Made by a program: the position numbers and the translations under genes
Notes under the pieces: model-generated
What the model saw: the letters and a program-made list of their open reading frames with translations, nothing else
The model's database searches: none
What the model was told of the DNA's origin: nothing
Source of the DNA: JAIRVZ01 sp031553415
Lineage (GTDB): Bacteria; Bacteroidota; Bacteroidia; Bacteroidales; Azobacteroidaceae
Direction: 5' to 3'
DNA: 64,000 bases
Assembly (NCBI GenBank): GCA_031553415.1
Contig: JAVBLO010000017.1
Coordinates: 1 to 64,000, forward strand
Shown here: positions 50,980 to 60,188 of the stretch, piece by piece
Numbering within the stretch: the first letter of the stretch is position 1
Layout: every line of letters starts with the position of its first letter

Positions 50980-51618
50980 ATGAAAACACTAGAAAGAATT
51001 GTAGCGGATAAGTTATTAAAAATCAAGGCCGTTAAATTACAACCCGCCAATCCGTTTACATGGGCTTCCGGATGGAAGTCCCCCATTTATTGTGACAACC
51101 GGAAAACATTATCACACCCCGCCATACGCAATTTCATTAAATTGGAACTTGCCCGTATTATTTTTGAAAAATACGAGAACGTAGATGCCATTGCCGGAGT
51201 TGCCACAGGCGCTATTGCTCAGGGTGCTATGGTTGCCGATGAATTGAATTTACCATTCGTATACATACGTGCAACACCTAAAGACCACGGTTTGGAAAAC
51301 CTGATTGAAGGAGACTTGAAACCAGGTTCAAAAGTGGTTGTTATAGAAGATTTGATTTCAACAGGTGGAAGCAGTTTAAAAGCAGTTGAAGCTATCCGTA
51401 ATGCCGGCTGTGACGTATTGGGAATGGTTGCTATCTTCACTTATGGTTTCTCTATTTCTGAAGAAAAATTCAAGGAATCAAAAGTCGAACTCACAACTCT
51501 TTGCCATTATGATGCTATTTTAGATGAAGCGCTTAAAATAGATTATATAGACCAATCTGAGATTGCCATATTACAACGCTGGAGAAAAGACCCGGCAAAT
51601 TGGAACCCCAATAAATAA
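50980..51618 (+). CDS. pyrE: orotate phosphoribosyltransferase
   Basis: 212 aa. PRPP-binding motif VVVIEDLISTGGS near residue 118-130, AIAGVATGAIAQG and the flexible-loop RATPKDHGLENLIEG segment are present. It joins orotate to PRPP to make OMP in pyrimidine synthesis. With pyrBI at 39-40 kb the window holds parts of the pathway in two separate places. pyrE, a SRPBCC gene and argH form a plus-strand run with repeat hairpins between them. Confidence 0.95.
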   Translation: MKTLERIVADKLLKIKAVKLQPANPFTWASGWKSPIYCDNRKTLSHPAIRNFIKLELARIIFEKYENVDAIAGVATGAIAQGAMVADELNLPFVYIRATPKDHGLENLIEGDLKPGSKVVVIEDLISTGGSSLKAVEAIRNAGCDVLGMVAIFTYGFSISEEKFKESKVELTTLCHYDAILDEALKIDYIDQSEIAILQRWRKDPANWNPNK

Positions 51619-51623
51619 CAAAG

Positions 51624-51697
51624 GAGTTAGAAGTGGGAAGTTAGAAGTGAGAACATTTACTTCTTCTAACTTCTAACTTCTAACTTCTAACTTCTTA
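51624..51697. repeat. TTCTAAC 7-bp tandem repeat hairpin between pyrE and the SRPBCC gene
   Basis: The left arm GTTAGAAGTGGGAAGTTAGA (51626 on) pairs with four TTCTAAC units and flanking CTTCTT (51661-51696). The right arm ends 6 bp before the ATG at 51702. Same design as the other 7-bp-unit sites. Confidence 0.7.
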
Positions 51698-51701
51698 AAA
51701 A

Positions 51702-52115
51702 ATGACTGAATTTATAAGCGAAATTAAAACGATCCCGTACAACGGGATTGATATTTTTGATATGCTTTCTGATTTAACCAATCTTGAACGCATGAAGGAT
51801 CGTATACTACAAGAAAAAATATCAGATTTTTCTTTTGATAAAGATTCTTGTAGTTTTTCTGTCAATCCTGTCGGAAAAATCAAATTTTCAATAATTGAAC
51901 GTGAACCAAGTAATACTATCAAGTTCAAAGCCGATGAGTCGCCGGTTGATGTAACCATGTGGATTCAACTGAAACAAGTTGATGAAAATGATACAAAAAT
52001 GAAATTAACCATTAAGGCGGAACTCAATCCTTTCATCAAGCCCATGGTTTCCAAGCCAATCCAGGATGGAATCAACAAAATCGCCGATGTTTTGGCGGCA
52101 ATACCCTATAAATAA
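51702..52115 (+). CDS. SRPBCC (START/polyketide cyclase-like) protein
   Basis: 137 aa, single small domain: an N-terminal strand-helix (TEFISEIKTIPYNGIDIFDM, LSDLTNLERMKDRI), a curved sheet (FSVNPVGKIKFSIIEREPSN, TMWIQLKQVDENDTKMKLTI) and a long C-terminal helix (FIKPMVSKPIQDGINKIADV). This helix-grip shape binds lipids or other hydrophobic ligands; the ligand here is unknown. The gene regularly lies between pyrE and argH in Bacteroidales. Confidence 0.75.
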   Translation: MTEFISEIKTIPYNGIDIFDMLSDLTNLERMKDRILQEKISDFSFDKDSCSFSVNPVGKIKFSIIEREPSNTIKFKADESPVDVTMWIQLKQVDENDTKMKLTIKAELNPFIKPMVSKPIQDGINKIADVLAAIPYK

Positions 52116-52205
52116 TTACTAATTAAAAATTACGAATTACGAAACTATAGTTAAAACACATTTGTAATTCGTAATTCGTAATTCGTAATTCGTAATTTGT
52201 AATTC
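52114..52205. repeat. GTAATTC 7-bp tandem repeat hairpin between the SRPBCC gene and argH
   Basis: Six GTAATTC units, one variant (52164-52205), end exactly at the argH ATG (52206). The left arm (52118-52143) carries reverse-complement GAATTAC-type units directly after the previous stop. The argH start codon would lie at the base of the hairpin. Confidence 0.7.
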
Positions 52206-53543
52206 ATGAAAAAGCTTTGGGAAAAATCAGTTCCTGTAAACGAAAGAATTGAAAAATTTACGGTTGGAAAAGACCGTGAAATGGATTTGTATCTGGCACA
52301 ATATGATGTACTGGGTTCCATGGCTCATATTACCATGCTGGAAAGTATCAGTTTGCTTACTTCCAGCGAATTACAACTTTTGTTGTCGGAACTTCGAAAT
52401 ATATACTCCATTGCAGTTTCTGGAGAATTTGCAATTGAGCAGGGAGTGGAAGATGTTCATTCTCAAGTTGAACTGATGCTCACACGAAAATTAGGCGATG
52501 TAGGAAAAAAAATACATAGTGGGCGTTCACGAAATGACCAGGTTTTGGTAGACATGAAACTGTTCACACGCGATGCTATAAAAAAACTTGTTGTTAAACT
52601 TGACGAGTTAATCAGCACATTACTGGAACAAAGCGAAAAATACAAGGAAATTCTTTTACCCGGCTATACTCACTTGCAAGTTGCTATGCCTTCGTCATTC
52701 GGACTTTGGTTTGCCGCTTACTCTGAAAGCTTAGTTGACGACTTACAATTGTTACTGGCAGCATATAAAGTATGTAATAAAAATCCATTGGGTTCAGCGG
52801 CCGGATATGGTTCTTCATTTCCCCTTAATCGCCGGATGACAACCGATTTATTAGGCTTTGACAACCTGAACTACAATGTTGTTTATGCTCAAATGGGTCG
52901 TGGAAAAATGGAACGCACTGTAGGTTTTGCTTTAGCTGGGATTGCAGCAAGCATATCCAAATTAGCTTTTGATGCCTGTCTGTATAACAGCCAGAATTTC
53001 GGATTCATTAAACTTCCCGACCAATTCACCACTGGCTCAAGTATTATGCCACACAAAAAAAATCCGGATGTATTCGAACTGACACGGGCAAAATGTAATA
53101 AAATACAATCTCTGCCTCAACAAATCACACTGATAACCAACAATTTGCCTTCGGGTTACTTCCGCGATTTACAAATTATCAAAGAAGTATTTTGTCCTGC
53201 CTTCGACGAATTAACTGATTGTATTGATATGGCAAACCTGATGATGCAGGAAATCAAGGTAAATGAAAATATCCTCGATGATGAAAAATATTCATTAATG
53301 TTCAGTGTGGATAAAGTAAACGAACTGGTATTGCAGGGAATTCCATTCAGGGATGCTTATAAACAGGTAGGTTTAGCTATCGAAGCCGGAGAATTTAAAG
53401 CAGATAAGACAGCTAAACGCACCCACGAAGGAAGCATCGGCAATCTCTGTAACGACCAAATTGAAGTAATGAAGCAACAAATCATTTCTGAGTTTGATTT
53501 TGAAAAAGTTAATTCAGCCATAAAAAAACTTATCCAGGATTAA
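52206..53543 (+). CDS. argH: argininosuccinate lyase
   Basis: 445 aa, standard. The fumarase/lyase signature GSSIMPHKKNP is near residue 280, with GVEDVHSQVE (about 80), GRSRNDQVLVDMKLF (about 103) and GYTHLQVAMP (about 155). It splits argininosuccinate into arginine and fumarate. The last base of its stop is the first base of the next gene's ATG. Confidence 0.96.
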   Translation: MKKLWEKSVPVNERIEKFTVGKDREMDLYLAQYDVLGSMAHITMLESISLLTSSELQLLLSELRNIYSIAVSGEFAIEQGVEDVHSQVELMLTRKLGDVGKKIHSGRSRNDQVLVDMKLFTRDAIKKLVVKLDELISTLLEQSEKYKEILLPGYTHLQVAMPSSFGLWFAAYSESLVDDLQLLLAAYKVCNKNPLGSAAGYGSSFPLNRRMTTDLLGFDNLNYNVVYAQMGRGKMERTVGFALAGIAASISKLAFDACLYNSQNFGFIKLPDQFTTGSSIMPHKKNPDVFELTRAKCNKIQSLPQQITLITNNLPSGYFRDLQIIKEVFCPAFDELTDCIDMANLMMQEIKVNENILDDEKYSLMFSVDKVNELVLQGIPFRDAYKQVGLAIEAGEFKADKTAKRTHEGSIGNLCNDQIEVMKQQIISEFDFEKVNSAIKKLIQD

Positions 53544-53872
53544 TGTATTTGGTAAACATGAAAATAAGGTTTAACAAACAAATATTAGACTTCTGTTTTA
53601 ACAATTCATATCATATTCATTTTGATACGATGTTGGATTCGGATTTTTTCAGGCAACCATCTGAAAAAAATATTTCATGGTTTATAAACAACCTTGATAA
53701 ATTAATCAATTTTTCATGCAATATTGAAGAACACATCAATATGAATGGCAAAAAGATTAAGATTATATTGGTTGAGTTAGAGTATAGAGAAAAAAATATA
53801 TCACAATTGGTATTATTTAAGATGTTATACGAACATTATCCAGAACTTGAAAAATTATTTGAAGACAATTAG
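53543..53872 (+). CDS. hypothetical protein, 109 aa
   Basis: Not recognised. Small, soluble, mixed alpha/beta with a C-terminal helical, acidic tail (LFKMLYEHYPELEKLFEDN). Its first ATG overlaps the argH stop (TAATG); a second ATG at 53558 is possible. Context (coupled to argH) suggests co-expression only. Confidence 0.55.
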   Translation: MYLVNMKIRFNKQILDFCFNNSYHIHFDTMLDSDFFRQPSEKNISWFINNLDKLINFSCNIEEHINMNGKKIKIILVELEYREKNISQLVLFKMLYEHYPELEKLFEDN

Positions 53873-53904
53873 AAAGTGTTGCCGAAAAATCAATTTATAC
53901 TATT

Positions 53905-53990
53905 TCAAGCAATTAATAGCAATTTGCTTTGCACAATTAAATTGCAATTAATTGCTATAATTGCGCCTAAGGCTAATTGCTTAAAATATA
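53905..53990. repeat. AATTGC-rich inverted repeat before maf
   Basis: AAGCAATTAATAGCAATTTGC pairs imperfectly with GCAATTAATTGCTATAATTG and a distal TTGCTT. It resembles the other spacer hairpins but with a less regular unit. Confidence 0.45.
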
Positions 53991-54006
53991 AACATATTAA
54001 TCTAAA

Positions 54007-54588
54007 GTGGAAAATACTTTTCTGAAGTACAATATTATATTAGCATCCAATTCCCCGAGAAGAAAAGAGTTATTAGCAGGATTGGATATTCCTTTTGAAG
54101 TAAAAACATTACCGGATATTGATGAATCTTTTCCCGAAAATTTATCCGGAACAGAAATCCCGGCTTACATAGCCAAAGCTAAAGCAGATGCCTATACACA
54201 ATTTTTAGATAAAAAAAGCCTACTGATTACGGCCGACACCATTGTCTGGCTAAATGGTAAAGTTTACGGAAAACCAACAGATAAATCAGATGCTATTTAC
54301 ATGCTGAAAGCTTTATCAGGCAAAACACATGAAGTTATTACTGGAGTTTCCCTTACCACAACAGAAAAACAAATCACTTTTACTGCTGTTTCCAAAGTAA
54401 AGTTTGCTACTTTAGAAGAGGAAGAAATTTTGTATTATATAGAAAAATATAAACCTTATGACAAAGCAGGCTCTTATGGCGTACAGGAATGGATTGGCTA
54501 CATTGGAGTAGAAAGCCTCGAAGGTTCTTTTTATAATGTAATGGGATTGCCGGTCAGGATGCTATACCAACATTTGAAGCAATTCTAG
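54007..54588 (+). CDS. maf: Maf-family nucleotide pyrophosphatase (dTTP/UTP type)
   Basis: 193 aa. Family motifs: ILASNSPRRKELLAGL at the start, PDIDESFPE, ITADTIVWLNGKVYGKP, YDKAGSYGVQEWIGYIG (as KAGSYGVQEWIG). It hydrolyses nucleoside triphosphates, house-cleaning non-canonical or excess nucleotides. Start is GTG at 54007. Convergent with the GH3 gene 2 bp downstream. Confidence 0.93.
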   Translation: MENTFLKYNIILASNSPRRKELLAGLDIPFEVKTLPDIDESFPENLSGTEIPAYIAKAKADAYTQFLDKKSLLITADTIVWLNGKVYGKPTDKSDAIYMLKALSGKTHEVITGVSLTTTEKQITFTAVSKVKFATLEEEEILYYIEKYKPYDKAGSYGVQEWIGYIGVESLEGSFYNVMGLPVRMLYQHLKQF

Positions 54589-54590
54589 TA

Positions 54591-56096
54591 CTACTCATTC
54601 ATTTCCAGCAAAGTATCAATATATTCCCTGTTATTGGATAATCTGGGGATTTTATGTTGCCCGCCTAACATCCCCCTCTGCCCCAACCAATCATAAAACA
54701 AATTTTTGCGGGCAATCGTTACTAATGGTATATCAAGAGTTATATTTTTGTATCTTTTGGCTTCATAATCTGAATTCAGGTTTTGCAATGTTTTATCCAA
54801 AACAGCAGTAAACTCCGACAGGGAAGTAGGTTCTTCTTCAAATTCGATTAACCATTGATGCCTGCCTTTATTTTCAGATGACATATAAACCGGAGCAGCC
54901 GTATATTCTCTGATTTTACAGTTGGTTTCCAAACAAGCCTGACGCAAAGCCCTATCGGCATTATCTATCATTAACTCTTCCCCGAATGCATTGATAAAAT
55001 GATGTGTTCGTCCGGTAATTATAAATTTATAGGGGCTTTTGTTTTTGAACATAACGGTATCACCAATAACATATCGCCACAAACCATTGTTACTTGTCAT
55101 CACCAGGGCATAATTTTTATTCAATTCAACATCCTGTAACCGGTATGCTTTAGGATTATCCGAATCAATATCTTCCAACGGTATGAATTCATAAAAAATC
55201 CCATAATCCAATAATAATAGTAAAGAATGATCGGACAAATTATTCTGAATGCCAAAAAATCCTTCCGAGGCATTGTATGTTTCCATGTAACACATTCTGG
55301 AAGAAGGAATCAACGCTTCATATTGTTCTCTGTAAGGCGTAAAGCTGATACCTCCATGGAAAAACACTTCCAAATTAGGCCATATTTCAGTAAGGTATTT
55401 TTTTTCGGTGCGTTCCAACACTTTCTTAATCAGAACCATAAACCAGGAAGGAACTCCTGACAAGTTAGTTACATTTTCATTGATAGTATTGTTGCAAATA
55501 GCCTCCAGTTTAGCTTCCCACTCATCCATTAAAATAATTTTCTTCGAGGGAACCCGGAAAAAATTTGCCAATGGATTGATATTTTTGATAAGTACGGCAG
55601 ATAAATCTCCGGCAATAACATGTTTATTATAAGGAGCCGGCTTACAACTGCCTCCCAGAACAAGTGCTTTTCCTCCGAAAAAACAACTGTCCGGCCTGTT
55701 ATTCAAATAAGTAGCTACAGTATCTTTTCCTCCTTTATAATGACATTCCCGCAAGGAAGTTTCACTTACAGGAATAAACTTGCTTTTATCAGTGGTTCCG
55801 GATGACTTTGCCATCCACTTGATTTTTTCAGGCCAAAGGATATTATTTTCGCCTTTCATGATACGTTCCACAAAAGGCTTTATATCTTCGTAATTTTGTA
55901 TTGGAACACGGGAAGCAAAATCGTCATAAGACCTTATGGATACATAATCATAGGTTTTGCCCCATTCCGTATTTTGAGAAGTTTTTATCAGGCTATTAAA
56001 TTGTTCGGATTGAACTAAATCGGGATATTTTTCAAAGCGTTCTATGCTTTTCAGCCTGGATTTAAATATAAGTAATGCCGATTTATCAAGAATCAT
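54591..56096 (-). CDS. GH3-family acyl-adenylating protein
   Basis: 501 aa, single-domain adenylating enzyme of the GH3 (auxin-responsive promoter) family: KWMAKSSGTTDKSKFIPVSE (as SSGTTDKSKFIP) is the phosphate-binding motif, MCYMETYNASEGFFGIQNN the second, and LWRYVIGDTVMF the third. Plant members join amino acids to hormones; bacterial substrates are unknown. Frequently a lone gene in Bacteroidota genomes, as here. Confidence 0.88.
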   Translation of the reverse strand: MILDKSALLIFKSRLKSIERFEKYPDLVQSEQFNSLIKTSQNTEWGKTYDYVSIRSYDDFASRVPIQNYEDIKPFVERIMKGENNILWPEKIKWMAKSSGTTDKSKFIPVSETSLRECHYKGGKDTVATYLNNRPDSCFFGGKALVLGGSCKPAPYNKHVIAGDLSAVLIKNINPLANFFRVPSKKIILMDEWEAKLEAICNNTINENVTNLSGVPSWFMVLIKKVLERTEKKYLTEIWPNLEVFFHGGISFTPYREQYEALIPSSRMCYMETYNASEGFFGIQNNLSDHSLLLLLDYGIFYEFIPLEDIDSDNPKAYRLQDVELNKNYALVMTSNNGLWRYVIGDTVMFKNKSPYKFIITGRTHHFINAFGEELMIDNADRALRQACLETNCKIREYTAAPVYMSSENKGRHQWLIEFEEEPTSLSEFTAVLDKTLQNLNSDYEAKRYKNITLDIPLVTIARKNLFYDWLGQRGMLGGQHKIPRLSNNREYIDTLLEMNE

Positions 56097-56134
56097 TTCT
56101 ATGCTTTATTTTCTTTTAGCCCAAAGATAGTATT

Positions 56135-56905
56135 TTATCCTGAAACACTTACATTAAACCCATTTTTCGTAAGTTTTGCGGCAATAGTATTCAATTCTTC
56201 CAGAGAAACTTTTTGCAAATTTTTCTCCGGGGTAGGACGATCAATCGTATAAATCATTACTTGCTTAGGTTTGATTTCCTTCAAAACTTCAATCCAGGCA
56301 TTTACTTCTTCTTCGCTCGTATTATCAACAGGTTGTCCGTTATGAGTTCCTCGCAGGAATATGGTTTGGATAATAAGGTTTCCATTGAAACGTTTCAGGT
56401 TTTCAATCACTTTAGCAATAGAAAATGAAGATTGCAAGGGTTGGTCTATCAGGCGGACCTGATTTTCGTAGACCGAGTCTAATTTCAGGATATTATTATC
56501 AATTTTGCTTAATGCTTTGAAAACGTTTTCTTTGTGAAGCATTGTCGCATTGGACAATACACTGATTTTGGCTTCCGGAAAATATTTATCCCTGAGTTGA
56601 ATGGTATCATCAATAATTCCTTCAAATTCAGGATGCAAGGTTGGTTCTCCATTTCCTGAAAACGTAAATACATCAGGAATGGTACCATTTGTTTTTAATT
56701 CCTGCAACTTATCTTCAAGCACGTGCACAACTATTTCCCGTGCCGGAAAGCTTTGTTGTGTACGGCCATCTGCATTGTACCCGCATTCACAGTAAATACA
56801 ATCAAAAGTACAGATTTTACCGGCAGTTGGCAGTAAATTAATTCCTAAAGAAATACCTAAACGACGACTTTTAATGGGTCCAAAAATAATTTCGTGAAAT
56901 AACAT
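56135..56905 (-). CDS. radical SAM protein
   Basis: 256 aa. The Fe-S cluster motif CTFDCIYC (Cx3Cx2C) follows FGPIKSRRLGISLGINLLP; further radical SAM strands are FTFSGNGEPTLHPEF (GNGEPT in the SAM-contact GGE position) and AKISVLSNATML. No auxiliary cluster domain is evident at the C-terminus, so it is a minimal member. Substrate unknown. Monocistronic or with the GH3 gene downstream (38-bp gap). Confidence 0.88.
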   Translation of the reverse strand: MLFHEIIFGPIKSRRLGISLGINLLPTAGKICTFDCIYCECGYNADGRTQQSFPAREIVVHVLEDKLQELKTNGTIPDVFTFSGNGEPTLHPEFEGIIDDTIQLRDKYFPEAKISVLSNATMLHKENVFKALSKIDNNILKLDSVYENQVRLIDQPLQSSFSIAKVIENLKRFNGNLIIQTIFLRGTHNGQPVDNTSEEEVNAWIEVLKEIKPKQVMIYTIDRPTPEKNLQKVSLEELNTIAAKLTKNGFNVSVSG

Positions 56906-56940
56906 ATTAAAAATTTGAACCCAAAGGTAGCTAAAATTAG

Positions 56941-57045
56941 CACACAGATTTCACAGATTACACAGATTTTTTTAGTGGTTAATGGTTAGTGGTTAGTAGG
57001 CTTACGCTAATTATTGTGCGCAAACCTACTAACCACTAACCACTA
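56941..57045. repeat. CACAGATTT 9-bp units and an AACCACT 7-bp-unit hairpin
   Basis: CACACAGATTTCACAGATTA (56941 on) repeats the 9-bp word found at 30820. It is followed by AGTGGTTAATGGTTAGTGGT (56974 on), which pairs with CCTACTAACCACTAACCACT (57026-57045). The hairpin ends at the histidine-kinase stop (57046, minus strand), so it may be its terminator or 3' structure. Confidence 0.65.
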
Positions 57046-58785
57046 TTATCTGGTTTTCTTTATTGTGAATAGGAATTCCAACCCACCTTCTGTTCTGTTT
57101 TTAGCAACGATTTCACCTTTATGGAATAAAACAGCATTTTTAACGATGGATAATCCTAACCCAGAGCCACCGGTATCTCGTGTACGTCCTTCATTTACAC
57201 GATAGAAACGTTCAAAAATACGGGAAAGATGTTTTTCTTCAATTCCATTACCACTATCATAATAAGAAAAGTAGTAATAATTATCATCTTCCATATAATT
57301 TGTAATCTGCATTTCAAGATTATCACCTCCATAAGCAATGGTATTATCTGCCAAGTTACGGAATATGGAATAAAGTAAAATACGGTTACCTTCAACAACT
57401 ACACTGTTGTCTACTTTTATATCAAAATCAATTTTATGCTCGGCAAACTTATCCGACAAATCTTTCTTCAACTCTTTTAATAAAGGTTGAATATGTACAT
57501 TTTCTATTTCAAATAAATCCGAAGCCTCTTCCATGCGGGTGATGAAAGAAATATCTTGTATCAATTCAGACAGCCTGACAATCTGCGAATAAGCTCTTTC
57601 TAAGAAAAACTGACGTTTCTCGGGATCAATTTCCGATTGTTTTATCAAAGTTTCCAGATATCCCCTGATACTTGTAACAGGCGTTTTTAATTCGTGGGCG
57701 ATATTGTTAGTCATTTCCTGTTTCATCAAACGGGTTTTCTCCATTTTCGTAACATTACTGATGGAAATTTCAAAACTATTGTCTTCAAAACGGACAACCG
57801 CAATATTAAAATGCTTTCCATCCCTGCTTTTTTGAGTAGTAAAAACATTTGATTTATTATCCGATTTCCCATCTAAAAAATCCTGCAAATCCCTGAAAAC
57901 CAAGTCCTCAAATATCCTGTTCACATTCAAAGACGGCTTTTCCGTCAGGAAATTCAAATATTGAATGAAATGCGAATTGTTATATATCTTTTTACGTTTG
58001 GGAGTAAAGAAACAAAGCCCCTCCTGAAGCGAATGGAAATGCTGGAGCATTTTTTCCCTCTCTAAAGAAATTTTCTTTTTATTTTCCTGAACCTGTTTAT
58101 AAACATCAACAATCTTCTCCCCTATTTCTCCCAATTCATCTTCCGGGAAAATAATATTTTCCAAATCCGGATTTCCGGCTTGCGCTGCCGATGCAAAATT
58201 TTTCAGTTTATAAATAGATTTACCAAAACGATTCGACAAATAAATCATCACAATCATTGTCGCAAAAAACAGCAACAAAATAAAATAAAGGAAGATGTTA
58301 TCTGTTTTGAAAAAATTCTTAACTGTTATATCATAAGGAATAGCCACCCGAATGAAATAATCATTATAATATTTGGCATAATACATGAATTCTTTGTTCA
58401 TTGAAGCAGAATTCCTGATATTCGTTCCGTAAGGTTTCAACTTGGCAATCTGTATTTCAGGACGGTCAAGATGGTTGGGTATTCCTTTCAAAGCCTCCAG
58501 GTCATTGTCAAAAATCACATTTCCATCGTTTTTTATAATTGTGACCCGAAGATTTTCAGGCAGCAAAGGCAATATATTTTTCACCTGCTGCATATCATCA
58601 AGCGGAATATGATTCTGAACTATGTAGTTATGCACAAAATCAGTATAAATACCCTGGTCTGATTCCAGGATTCCCGTTTTGTAAGTTTTTTCCCTCTTTT
58701 GTTCAAAGATGATTATACCTACTGTAAACAAGGAAAATACAACAAAAAAATAGAGAAAAAGCCGATGTTTATAAGTCAGTTTCAT
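57046..58785 (-). CDS. sensor histidine kinase, PhoR-like
   Basis: 579 aa. Two membrane helices (about 10-27 and 165-187) flank a ~135-residue periplasmic domain. A HAMP-like stretch follows, then a PAS-like region, then the phospho-acceptor helix NIAHELKTPVTSIRGYLETL and the ATPase domain with NLADNTIAYGG, DSGNGIEEKHLSRIFERFYR and GGSGLGLSIVKNAV. It phosphorylates the response regulator encoded 10 bp upstream. The position after pstSCAB-phoU marks it as the phosphate sensor. Confidence 0.88.
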   Translation of the reverse strand: MKLTYKHRLFLYFFVVFSLFTVGIIIFEQKREKTYKTGILESDQGIYTDFVHNYIVQNHIPLDDMQQVKNILPLLPENLRVTIIKNDGNVIFDNDLEALKGIPNHLDRPEIQIAKLKPYGTNIRNSASMNKEFMYYAKYYNDYFIRVAIPYDITVKNFFKTDNIFLYFILLLFFATMIVMIYLSNRFGKSIYKLKNFASAAQAGNPDLENIIFPEDELGEIGEKIVDVYKQVQENKKKISLEREKMLQHFHSLQEGLCFFTPKRKKIYNNSHFIQYLNFLTEKPSLNVNRIFEDLVFRDLQDFLDGKSDNKSNVFTTQKSRDGKHFNIAVVRFEDNSFEISISNVTKMEKTRLMKQEMTNNIAHELKTPVTSIRGYLETLIKQSEIDPEKRQFFLERAYSQIVRLSELIQDISFITRMEEASDLFEIENVHIQPLLKELKKDLSDKFAEHKIDFDIKVDNSVVVEGNRILLYSIFRNLADNTIAYGGDNLEMQITNYMEDDNYYYFSYYDSGNGIEEKHLSRIFERFYRVNEGRTRDTGGSGLGLSIVKNAVLFHKGEIVAKNRTEGGLEFLFTIKKTR

Positions 58786-58795
58786 AATTCAAAAT

Positions 58796-59473
58796 TCACA
58801 TAGTAAAACAATATCCATATCCTGAGCGGTTCATGATGTAATGTCCATAATGCCCAAGTTTTTTCCTTAACCTGGTGATATGTACATCGACCGTTCGTTC
58901 CAATACATAACCTTCATCTTTCCAGATTTTATCAAGGATTTCCTCACGTGTAAAAACCCTGGCCGGATTTTTGACTAAAAGAAAAAGTATTTCAAATTCT
59001 TTTTTAGTAAGCAATATCTGCATTTCATCCAATACCACCTGTTTAGTCTCCGGACTTATCTTTAGTTTATCAACAATAATATCTTCTTGTTGGCTTCGTT
59101 CCTCCTGTTTTTCTGTGCGTTTCAGGACAGCCTTAACCCGTGCAACTACTTCCTTGATAGAAAATGGTTTGGAAATATAATCATCCGCTCCAATAGAAAA
59201 ACCTGTTAATAAATCATTTTCCGTATCCTTGGCTGTCAAAAAAATAATCGGAATTTTATTACCTTGTTTTTTCAATTTTTCAGCCATTCTGAAGCCAGAT
59301 ATTCCACCCATCATCACATCCAACAAGATAATCTGATGTTCATTTGATAATTTATGAAGAGCTTCTTCTGCCGAATTGGCCATATCAACTTCAAACCCTT
59401 CATTTTCAAGATTGAATTGAAGAATTTCGCAGATATCTTTTTCGTCGTCAACTACAAGAATTTTTGTTTGCAT
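58796..59473 (-). CDS. OmpR/PhoB-type response regulator
   Basis: 225 aa. The receiver domain has DDEKD, the phospho-acceptor Asp in IILLDVMMGG, and FLTAK and KPF at the switch residues. The C-terminal winged helix has LTKKEFEILFLLVKNPARVF, TREEILDKIWKDEGYVLERT, VDVHITRLRKKLG. It controls phosphate-starvation genes. Between phoU and the kinase gene. Confidence 0.9.
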   Translation of the reverse strand: MQTKILVVDDEKDICEILQFNLENEGFEVDMANSAEEALHKLSNEHQIILLDVMMGGISGFRMAEKLKKQGNKIPIIFLTAKDTENDLLTGFSIGADDYISKPFSIKEVVARVKAVLKRTEKQEERSQQEDIIVDKLKISPETKQVVLDEMQILLTKKEFEILFLLVKNPARVFTREEILDKIWKDEGYVLERTVDVHITRLRKKLGHYGHYIMNRSGYGYCFTM

Positions 59474-59479
59474 ATTTCA

Positions 59480-60154
59480 TTATTTATTTCCGTGCCTGAT
59501 ATCCTTCCCTTCCATCAAATATATCGCCGATTCGGCCAGATTAGTAGCATTATCACCAATACGCTCTATGTTATACGAAATGCTATTGATACTCATCATC
59601 ATTTTCAATTCACTTTCGGTCAGCATCTTGCCGGCAAAAGATTGTTGTAATTTCAGAGTTATTTCCCTGAATAATTCATCAACCTTATCATCTGTTGCAA
59701 TTGTTAAATACGCCCTTGAATTATCTTCACAAGAAAAAGCATAAACTGCATTGCTTACCATTTTCTCGGTATGTTTCAACATTTTGGACAATAATGTTTT
59801 AAGCTCGATAAACAACTCCGATTCCCAATCATTATCTTTAACAAAATTAGAAATATTCAGGATTAAATCACCGATACGTTCCAGATAAATGGTCATATCA
59901 TGATAAGATATAATTTTCCGGAGATCCATTGCTTTAGGATTAAACAGGAAAATCGCATTGATAACTTCTTCCCGGATTTTTACATCGAGACTATCAATTA
60001 TCTTTTCAGAACGTTCAATTTCTTCGCATAAAGTCAAGTCTTTTCCTTTTTCGAACAAAGTTCTAATAATGCCCATTTCCTTTAATACAATTTCCGAAAG
60101 TAATTCGAAATCAGCAAGCAACTTGCTTAGGTATTTTGATTTTATTGTTTCCAT
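59480..60154 (-). CDS. phoU: phosphate transport system regulator PhoU
   Basis: 224 aa, two tandem three-helix PhoU repeats (about 15-105 and 120-215), each with a metal-contact E/D pattern (SYHDMTIYLERIGDLILNIS and ISYNIERIGDNATNLAESAI). It links Pst transporter activity to the sensor kinase and keeps the Pho regulon off when phosphate is ample. Follows pstB after a 34-bp AT-rich spacer. Confidence 0.93.
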   Translation of the reverse strand: METIKSKYLSKLLADFELLSEIVLKEMGIIRTLFEKGKDLTLCEEIERSEKIIDSLDVKIREEVINAIFLFNPKAMDLRKIISYHDMTIYLERIGDLILNISNFVKDNDWESELFIELKTLLSKMLKHTEKMVSNAVYAFSCEDNSRAYLTIATDDKVDELFREITLKLQQSFAGKMLTESELKMMMSINSISYNIERIGDNATNLAESAIYLMEGKDIRHGNK

Positions 60155-60188
60155 TTAAAATGAAGAATGAAAAATTAAGAATTAAAAA

